Part shown: positions 58,334-64,000 of the stretch, piece after piece | Layout: every line of letters begins with the position of its first letter | Position numbering within the stretch: the stretch's first letter is position 1 | From: Pseudomonas sp. ATCC 13867 | GTDB taxonomy: Bacteria > Pseudomonadota > Gammaproteobacteria > Pseudomonadales > Pseudomonadaceae | Reading direction: 5' to 3' | Length of the DNA stretch: 64,000 nt | Assembly (NCBI RefSeq): GCF_000349845.1 | Contig: NC_020829.1 | Coordinates: forward strand, 2,797,001-2,861,000 | The notes under the pieces: generated by a model | The model's input: the letters and a program-made list of their open reading frames with translations, nothing else | The model's database searches: none | Told to the model about the DNA's origin: nothing | Program-made: the position numbers and the translations under genes

Positions 58334-59460
58334 GCGCCGGTGGCTTCTGGCGGCGCCTCGCCTCGCTGACCCGCAAGGAAGTGCGGCAGCTGGTGCGCGA
58401 CCGCAGCAACCTGCTGATCGGCATCGGCCTGCCCATCGCGCTGATCCTGATCTTCGGCTACGGCCTGTCGCTGGACGTGAAGCGCGCCCTCGTCGCCATC
58501 GTCCTCGACGATCCCTCGCCCATCGCCCGTGACGTGGCCGCCAGCATCAGCCGCACCGACTACCTGGTGCCATACCCGGTACGCTCCTTCGCCGAGGGCG
58601 AGGCGCTGATGAAGTCCCGCGAGGTGGACGCGCTGGTGCAGGTACCCTCGGACTTCACCCGCCGCTTCAGCGACGGCAACGCGCAAATCCAGGTGCTGGT
58701 GCAGGGCTCGGACGCTACCCGCGCCGCCAGCGTCGCCACCTACGTCGGCAGCGCCCTGGCCGGCTGGGGCGAGAAGCAGGCCGCCCGCAGCGCCGGCGCC
58801 CAGAGCCAGGGCGGCGCCGTCACCATCGTCCAGCGCATGTGGTTCAACGCCGCCAACACCAGCACCTGGTACCTGGTGCCGGGGCTGATCGTGCTGATCA
58901 TGACCCTGGTCGGCGCCTTCCTCACCGCCCTGGTGATGGCCCGCGAATGGGAGCGCGGCACCCTGGAGGCGCTGTTCGTCACGCCGGTGCGGCCGGTGGA
59001 AATCCTCCTGGCGAAGATCATCCCCTGCTTCGGCATCGGCATGATCGGCCTCGCCCTGTGCCTGCTCGCCGCGCGCATCCTGTTCGACGTACCGCTCTAC
59101 GGCTCCTTCGTCGTGCTGGTGATCGCCTCGATGCTCTACATGCTGGTGGCGCTGGGCATCGGCCTGCTGATCTCGGCGGTGACCAAGAACCAGTTCCTCG
59201 CCAGCCAGATCGCCCTGCTCGCCAGCTTCCTGCCGGCGATGATGCTCTCGGGCTTCATCTTCGACCTGCGCAACGTGCCCACCGCGATCCGGGTGATCGG
59301 CAATCTGCTGCCGGCGACCTACTTCATGGAACTGGTGAAATCCCTGTTCCTGGCCGGCGACTTCTGGCCGATGATCCTCAAGAACTGCGCCATCCTCGCC
59401 GCCTACGCCGTCGCCCTGCTGGGCCTGGCGCGGATGGTGACGCGCAAGCGGCTGGACTGA
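58330..59460 (+). CDS. ABC-2-type permease (YbhS-like)
   Basis: 376 residues. N-terminal helix (LIGIGLPIALILIFGYGLSL), a large periplasmic domain, then about five helices with the ABC-2 signature (VMAREWERGTLEALFVTPVR). Couples to the twin ATPase and to the second permease. Coupled start (ATGA). Confidence 0.94.
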   Translation: MSAGGFWRRLASLTRKEVRQLVRDRSNLLIGIGLPIALILIFGYGLSLDVKRALVAIVLDDPSPIARDVAASISRTDYLVPYPVRSFAEGEALMKSREVDALVQVPSDFTRRFSDGNAQIQVLVQGSDATRAASVATYVGSALAGWGEKQAARSAGAQSQGGAVTIVQRMWFNAANTSTWYLVPGLIVLIMTLVGAFLTALVMAREWERGTLEALFVTPVRPVEILLAKIIPCFGIGMIGLALCLLAARILFDVPLYGSFVVLVIASMLYMLVALGIGLLISAVTKNQFLASQIALLASFLPAMMLSGFIFDLRNVPTAIRVIGNLLPATYFMELVKSLFLAGDFWPMILKNCAILAAYAVALLGLARMVTRKRLD

Positions 59461-59465
59461 CTCGC

Positions 59466-60569
59466 ATGGAATTTCTCTGGCGCATCCTCAACCTGTGGCG
59501 CAAGGAACTGCTGGTGATCCTCAAGGACCCGGCCAACCGCATCGTGCTGGTGGCACCGGTGCTGATGCAGAGCGTGCTGTTCGGCTACGCGGTGACCTTC
59601 GATCTCAACGACGCGCCCTACGCCCTCCTCGACCTGAGCCACAGCGAATCCTCCACCCGCCTCGCCTCGCGCCTGGACGGCAGCGGCATCTTCCACCGGG
59701 TGGCGACGCTGACCCGAGTCGAGGAAATCCAGACGGTGATCGACGAGCAGAAGGCGCTTTTGGTGATCCACATCCCGTCGGACTTCCAGACCCGCCTGGC
59801 GCAGGGCGAGCCGGCGCCGATCCAGGTCATTCTCGACGGGCGCAACTCCAACACCGCAGGCTCCGCCGCCGCCGGGCTGGCCGTGGTGGTCGGGCAGTTC
59901 AACCAGGAACAGGGCCTGGTCGCGGCGCCCATCAGCGTGGTCAGCCGCTCCTGGTACAACCCCAACCTGGAGACCCGCTGGCCACTCATCCCGGCGCTGA
60001 TCGCCACCCTGAGCATGATGCAGACGCTGATGCTCACCGCACTGTCGGTCGCCCGCGAACGCGAACAGGGCACCTTCGACCAGTTGCTGGTGACGCCCTA
60101 CACGCCGCTGGAAATCATGCTTGGCAAGGCCATCCCGCCGACGCTCATCGGCCTGGCGCAGGCCACTCTGGTGCTGCTGATGGCGCTGTTCTGGTTCGAT
60201 ATCCCCATGGCCGGCTCGCTGCTCGATCTGTATGGCGGGCTGGCGGTCTTCACCGTGGCCTGCGTCGGGCTGGGCATGTCGATCAGCGCCGTGTCGCTGA
60301 ACATGCAGCAGGCGATGCTCTACACCTTCGTGCTGATCATGCCGCTGACGCTGCTCTCGGGCCTCGCCACGCCGGTGCGCAACATGCCCGAGTTCCTGCA
60401 GGTGGTGACCTACGCCAACCCGCTGCGCTTCGGCATCGACCTGATCCAGCGCGTCTATCTCGAAGGCGCGACCCTGGCCGACGTCGCCTTCAACCTGATC
60501 CCCATGCTGGTGGTGTCCGCCATCACCCTGCCGCTCGCCTCGTGGCTGTTCCGCCACCGGCTGGCGTGA
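59466..60569 (+). CDS. ABC-2-type permease (YbhR-like)
   Basis: 367 residues with the same topology as its partner (ALSVAREREQGTFDQLLVTP). It starts 5 bp after the first permease and forms the heterodimeric membrane domain with it. Confidence 0.94.
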   Translation: MEFLWRILNLWRKELLVILKDPANRIVLVAPVLMQSVLFGYAVTFDLNDAPYALLDLSHSESSTRLASRLDGSGIFHRVATLTRVEEIQTVIDEQKALLVIHIPSDFQTRLAQGEPAPIQVILDGRNSNTAGSAAAGLAVVVGQFNQEQGLVAAPISVVSRSWYNPNLETRWPLIPALIATLSMMQTLMLTALSVAREREQGTFDQLLVTPYTPLEIMLGKAIPPTLIGLAQATLVLLMALFWFDIPMAGSLLDLYGGLAVFTVACVGLGMSISAVSLNMQQAMLYTFVLIMPLTLLSGLATPVRNMPEFLQVVTYANPLRFGIDLIQRVYLEGATLADVAFNLIPMLVVSAITLPLASWLFRHRLA

Positions 60570-60579
60570 GAGAACGCCC

Positions 60580-62103
60580 ATGACCCGCGCCCTTGCTCCC
60601 CTCGCCTGCTGCCTGATCCTGCTCGGCGGCTGCGCCGTCGGCCCCGACTACCAGGCACCGAAAACCCGGAGCCCGGCCGACTGGCAGGCGGCCCATTCCG
60701 GCGAGGCGGCGCTGCCGCCTGCCGCCGGTACCACCCAACTCGCCGAGGACTGGTGGACACTGTTCAACGACCCGGTACTGAACAACCTGCAGCGCCGTGC
60801 GGACAAGGCCAGCCCCGACCTCAACACTGCCGTGCTGCGCTTCGCCCAGAGCCGCATGCAGCGGCAGATGGTGGCCTCCCAGCGCGGCGTGGATGTCAAC
60901 GCCCAGGCGGCGGTCAATCGCCAGCGCATGAGCGAGAACGGCGCCAACGCGCTGATGATCCAGCGCATCGCGCCGGGCGCGAACAGCGAAGAAATCAGCA
61001 AGATCCTCGCCGAGCCCTTCACCCTCTACCAGGCCGGCTTCGACGCCTCCTGGGAACCGGACCTGTGGGGCCGCATCCGTCGCTCCATCGAATCCGCCGA
61101 TGCCAGCGTGGCGGCGCAGGCGGCGATGCTCGACGAGGTGCGCCTGGGCGTCGCGGCGGAACTGTCCCGCGCCTACTTCGAGCTGCGCGGCGTGCAACAG
61201 CAGATCGCGGTGACGCGCCAGGACCTGGCCGCCACCGAGCAATCCCTGCAACTGATCCAGGTGCGCGCCGACGGCGGCCTGGTGGACGACTTCGACGTCG
61301 AACGCCAGCGCGGCCAGCTTGCCGACCTGCGCTCGCGCCTGCCGCAACTGCTGGCCAGCGAAAGCGCCGCGATCAACCAGGTCGGCGTGTTGATCGGCGC
61401 CGAGCCCGGCAGCCTGCGCGACGACCTCAAGCCAGTGGCGCAAGCCGAACCGCAGACGCCCGACCTCAGCCTCGGCCTACCCTCGGAACTCGCCCGCCGC
61501 CGCCCGGACATCCGCGCCGCCGAAGCCCAACTGCATGCCGCCACGGCCAATATCGGCGTGGCGGTGGCCGATCTCTACCCGGCCATCCGCCTGGGTGCGC
61601 GTTTCGGCTTCGAATCCACCGAGGACGGCCGTATCAGCGACTGGGGCAGCCGCAACTGGAGCGTGGGGCCGAGCCTCTCCGTGCCGATCTTCGACAATGG
61701 CCGGAGGCGCTCCAGTATCAACCTGCGCAAGCTGGAACAGCAGGAAGCCGCCGTGGCCTACCAGCAGACCGTGCTCAAGGCCTGGCAGGAAGTCGACGAC
61801 GCCTTGAGCCAGTACGGCGCCGAACGCCAGCGCAACCGCCAGTTGCAGGACAAGCAGCGCAGCACCGACATCGCCTACGGCATGGCCAGGGCGCGCTACG
61901 CCGGCGGGATGACCGACTTCCTGGTGGAACTGGACGCCCAGCGCGCCTACCTGCAATCGCGCCGCGACCTGGTGGACAGCGACACCCAGCTGCGCCTGAC
62001 CCTGATCGCCCTGTGCAAGGCCTTGGGCGGCGGCACGCCGCCCCCGCAAGCCCGTCGCGACGAGCCCCCCGCGGCGGAAGCGAAAGAAACCGCCAGCCGC
62101 TAG
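60580..62103 (+). CDS. Outer-membrane efflux lipoprotein (NodT/OprM family)
   Basis: 507 residues. Lipobox LLGGC with lipidated C18, then the twin OEP repeats (helical hairpins with TolC-like motifs, for example ASWEPDLWGRIRRSIESADA and GPSLSVPIFDNGRRRSSINL). It completes a five-gene tripartite exporter with the HlyD, twin-ATPase and permease genes; homologues of such sets export drugs or toxic organics. It ends convergently with the next gene, the two stop codons overlapping in CTAG (62100-62103). Confidence 0.95.
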   Translation: MTRALAPLACCLILLGGCAVGPDYQAPKTRSPADWQAAHSGEAALPPAAGTTQLAEDWWTLFNDPVLNNLQRRADKASPDLNTAVLRFAQSRMQRQMVASQRGVDVNAQAAVNRQRMSENGANALMIQRIAPGANSEEISKILAEPFTLYQAGFDASWEPDLWGRIRRSIESADASVAAQAAMLDEVRLGVAAELSRAYFELRGVQQQIAVTRQDLAATEQSLQLIQVRADGGLVDDFDVERQRGQLADLRSRLPQLLASESAAINQVGVLIGAEPGSLRDDLKPVAQAEPQTPDLSLGLPSELARRRPDIRAAEAQLHAATANIGVAVADLYPAIRLGARFGFESTEDGRISDWGSRNWSVGPSLSVPIFDNGRRRSSINLRKLEQQEAAVAYQQTVLKAWQEVDDALSQYGAERQRNRQLQDKQRSTDIAYGMARARYAGGMTDFLVELDAQRAYLQSRRDLVDSDTQLRLTLIALCKALGGGTPPPQARRDEPPAAEAKETASR

Positions 62104-62723
62104 TGCGGCGCGGCGGCCGTCAGGCGGCTGTCGCGCAGGTCCCTGGCCACCCGCAGCTGCATCTCGTAGGCCGGCGCCTCCACGGCGTCGAAGTCCTCGC
62201 TGTAACGGTTGGCGAAACCCTGCACGCCCCACTCCTGGTACTGCTTCACGTGCCACAGTTCGTGGGCCCAGAGGGCGACGTTGGTCTGCGCGTCCTCCTC
62301 GCTGCGAAAGACGATCACGTCCACCAGGGTGACGGCCTCGGTGTCGGGGTTCTGCATGATCGTCTGGGCGGCGTTCAACTCGTCCAGCGCGCCGGTGGAA
62401 TAGCGCGCCGCCATCAGCACCTCGTCGGGGAAATAGGCCTGCAGCTGCGCGCGGATTTCCAGCGGGACCGGCAGGGTGCCGCCCTGCTCCGCCTGGTCGC
62501 GGGACTGCTGCAGCCAGACGCCCAGCGCCTGGCCGGCCATCTTGCGGGTATCGGCGATCACCGGGCCGAGCACGGCGCCCAGGTCCGGCAGGCAGACGCA
62601 ACTGTCCAGGCAGACCTGGCGCTGCCCCTGCGGGCAGGTCGCGGCAGGGGTTTCGACGGACACGACCAACCCGGCGAGCAGCGCCAGTGCGCGCAGGATG
62701 CGGGTCGGAATGGGGGATGGCAT
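62100..62723 (-). CDS. Secreted HExxH protein (DUF4157-like)
   Basis: 207 residues from ATG 62723. Signal peptide (ALALLAGLVVSVETPAA), then a short Cys-rich stretch (C30, C38, C42, C44). Near the C-terminus lies HELWHVKQYQEWG (H154, E155, H158) with a downstream Glu in VEAPAYE, a zinc-metallopeptidase-like site as in DUF4157 proteins. Function is unknown. Convergent with the efflux lipoprotein. Confidence 0.8.
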   Translation of the reverse strand: MPSPIPTRILRALALLAGLVVSVETPAATCPQGQRQVCLDSCVCLPDLGAVLGPVIADTRKMAGQALGVWLQQSRDQAEQGGTLPVPLEIRAQLQAYFPDEVLMAARYSTGALDELNAAQTIMQNPDTEAVTLVDVIVFRSEEDAQTNVALWAHELWHVKQYQEWGVQGFANRYSEDFDAVEAPAYEMQLRVARDLRDSRLTAAAPH

Positions 62724-62853
62724 GTGGGGAGGCTCCGCTGCAGCGTGGAGAAAGACATGTCGGTTGGACCGCGTTGCGGCGCGATCATGCCATGCCGCCG
62801 GCACAAAAAGAGCACTGGCGCGACGGATGAAACTTCTGCTAGCTTCATGCCCC

Positions 62854-62916
62854 ATGAATGCCGCCAACCGCACCTTCCAGCAGATTATTACCACCATCGC
62901 TCCGATGGTGGGTTAG
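62854..62916 (+). CDS. 20-codon leader peptide ORF
   Basis: MNAANRTFQQ followed by IITTIAPMVG, ending TAG at 62916. There is no clear Shine-Dalgarno sequence; a TGCTAGCTT element just upstream could be an extended -10 giving a nearly leaderless RNA. Ile and Thr codons are clustered (ATT ATT ACC ACC ATC). Its last codons (GGTGGGTT, 62907-62914) can pair with the 5' arm of the terminator that begins 20 bases after the stop, so it fits a translated attenuator leader. Amino-acid or other control is inference. Confidence 0.55.
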   Translation: MNAANRTFQQIITTIAPMVG

Positions 62917-62935
62917 CGCATTCGAAGCGACAACC

Positions 62936-62959
62936 AAACCCGCCTCCCGGCGGGTTTTT
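62936..62959 (+). terminator. Intrinsic terminator of the leader (attenuator)
   Basis: AAACCCGCC (62936-62944) pairs perfectly with GGCGGGTTT (62949-62957) around TCCC, followed by further T residues: a textbook terminator, 20 bp after the leader ORF and 41 bp before the next gene's start. The 5' arm can alternatively pair with 62907-62914 (one G.U). Confidence 0.85.
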
Positions 62960-62999
62960 CAATGCCCGCCGTCCGAGGCTCCCGATCGAGGAGATACCG

Positions 63000-63416
63000 A
63001 TGGCCCCGGCATTCCCCGCAGCCCTCCACCCTGGGCAGCATCCCCTGCAAGCACTCATCCAGGCCGCCGACGAGGCCATCGGTCGCGAGGACTTCGACGC
63101 GCTGCTGGCGTTCTACACCGACGACGCCCTGCTGCTGGTCAAGCCCGGCCTGCTGGCGCGCGGCAAGGCCCAGATCCGCCAGGCCTTCGTCGCCATCGCC
63201 GAACATTTCGACCATGACTTGCGGGTGCGCCAGGATCGCCTGGAAATCCTCGAAGCCGGCGATACCGCGCTGGTGGTCGCGCAGACCCTGCTCGACACCC
63301 GCCACGGCACGCTGAGCCGCCGCGCCACCTACGTGTTCCGCCGCGAAGCCGACGGCACCTGGCGTTGCGCGGTCGATAACTCCTACGGCACCGACCTGCT
63401 GGAGGCGACACCATGA
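63000..63416 (+). CDS. SnoaL/NTF2-like (DUF4440-type) protein
   Basis: 138 residues, with GAGGAG about ten bases before ATG 63000. NTF2-like cone: QALIQAADEAIGREDFDALL, AFYTDDALLLVKPGLLARGK, RRATYVFRREADGTWRCAVD. Such small proteins bind small ligands or act as isomerase-like enzymes; no catalytic residues can be assigned. It lies 40 bp beyond the leader terminator, so its expression should depend on read-through, and it overlaps the ATPase gene (ATGA). Confidence 0.9.
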   Translation: MAPAFPAALHPGQHPLQALIQAADEAIGREDFDALLAFYTDDALLLVKPGLLARGKAQIRQAFVAIAEHFDHDLRVRQDRLEILEAGDTALVVAQTLLDTRHGTLSRRATYVFRREADGTWRCAVDNSYGTDLLEATP

Positions 63417-63898
63417 GTACGGGCACTTTGCACCTGCTGTGTGGCAAGGCGGCGTCGGGCAAGTCCCGCCTCGCCCGCGAACTGGCCGAGGCGCCGGGCA
63501 CCGTGATGCTGGCCGAGGAACAATGGCTCGCCGAGCTCTTCCCCTGGGGCATCAGCAACCCCGACGACTACCAGCTCTACGCCCGCCGCGTGCGCAAGGT
63601 CATGGGCCCGCACGTGGTCGGCCTGCTGCGCGCCGGCACCAGCGTGGTGCTGGACATCCCCGCCAACACCCTGGCCGACCGCCGCTGGCTGATCGACCTG
63701 GCGCAGCAGGCCGGCGCCGCGCATTGCCTGCACTTCCTCGATGTCGACCCGGCCACCTGCCGCAGCCGCCTGCTGGCCCGCCACGCCCTGGCGCCCCTGG
63801 CCGCGCCGCTGGACCCGGCCGGCTACGAGGCGCTCAATCGCTACTTCGTCGCCCCGCGCCCGGAGGAAAAACTGCAAGTGCAGCGCCACGGCGCCTGA
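63413..63898 (+). CDS. Small P-loop ATPase/kinase (AAA-type)
   Basis: 161 residues. Walker A G11-KAASGKS-18 (HLLCGKAASGKSRLAREL) near the N-terminus, and SVVLDIPANTLADRRW, a Walker-B-like strand. The size and layout are those of AAA_33/zeta-toxin-like small nucleotide kinases that phosphorylate small molecules. Translationally coupled to the SnoaL-like gene. Substrate unknown. Confidence 0.9.
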   Translation: MSTGTLHLLCGKAASGKSRLARELAEAPGTVMLAEEQWLAELFPWGISNPDDYQLYARRVRKVMGPHVVGLLRAGTSVVLDIPANTLADRRWLIDLAQQAGAAHCLHFLDVDPATCRSRLLARHALAPLAAPLDPAGYEALNRYFVAPRPEEKLQVQRHGA

Positions 63899-63946
63899 GC
63901 GCGTAGAATCGCCGCCCCGATTTGCTCCAATCGCCTGACCGGAAAG

Positions 63947-64000
63947 ATGAACGCCGAAGCCATCGCCACCCTGCGCGAGCAACTGCTCGCCGCCCTGAAC
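63947..64000 (+). CDS. Start of an unidentified gene (3' end outside window)
   Basis: Begins MNAEAIATLREQLLAALN and runs off the window in frame. GGAAAG precedes the start closely, and TAGAAT at 63904-63909 could be a -10 element. Too short to identify. Confidence 0.6.
   Translation, partial: MNAEAIATLREQLLAALN

Overview
The window is one stretch of a GC-rich gammaproteobacterial chromosome, almost certainly Pseudomonas (most like the P. nitroreducens / P. citronellolis / P. aeruginosa side of the genus). The reasons are the OprD-type porin, the Pseudomonas-style secreted-type Mqo, the abundance of LysR/AraC/GntR regulators, the DUF1302-DUF1329-YCF48-MMPL envelope module, and the REP sequences built on GTAGGAGCGAGCTTGCTCGCGAA. 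No rRNA, tRNA, CRISPR array, prophage or insertion sequence was seen.

Layout. 1-452: end of a coiled-coil KfrA-like protein. 488-9612: an electrophile/oxidative-stress region with two paralogous LysR regulators, two pirins, two YcaC-type isochorismatase-family hydrolases, an OsmC peroxiredoxin, an OprD porin and an NDH-2-like flavoprotein. 9781-16693: katG, a P2-type cation ATPase with a hairpin in its leader, and mqo. 17336-23230: a GntR-controlled uptake/catabolic operon (polar amino-acid-type ABC transporter, an extra polyamine-type binding protein, and a cytoplasmic gamma-glutamyltransferase-family enzyme). 23349-31534: a Fur-box-preceded iron operon (fecI, fecR, STN-type TonB receptor, PepSY membrane protein, a 63-residue membrane protein, MFS transporter, PAF-acetylhydrolase-like membrane hydrolase). 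31658-38603: mostly single genes (ABC ATPase, large acyl-CoA dehydrogenase, small unknown proteins, a PL7 alginate-lyase-like protein, GNAT, DMT permease, and a LysR remnant).

38826-45650 is the four-gene DUF1302 / DUF1329 / YCF48 / MMPL envelope module, next to an RBBP9-like hydrolase and an AraC regulator. 48430-54747 is a tightly packed seven-gene minus-strand operon: quinone oxidoreductase, TauD-type dioxygenase, beta-keto-acid cleavage enzyme, MFS, DsbA-like isomerase/oxidoreductase, Rieske ferredoxin and YeiH exporter. Its upstream region shares a motif with the AraC promoter. 55548-62103 encodes a complete HlyD / twin ATPase / two permeases / outer-membrane factor exporter. It ends convergently, with overlapping stop codons, against a secreted HExxH protein.

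At the right end a 20-codon ORF is followed by an intrinsic terminator, and the end of that ORF can pair with the terminator's 5' arm. This is the architecture of a translation-coupled attenuator, but it sits in front of a SnoaL-like protein and a small P-loop ATPase rather than biosynthetic genes. That attenuator, the seven-gene dioxygenase/BKACE/YeiH operon, and the orphan polyamine-binding protein beside a gamma-glutamyltransferase are the most promising leads for undescribed biology.
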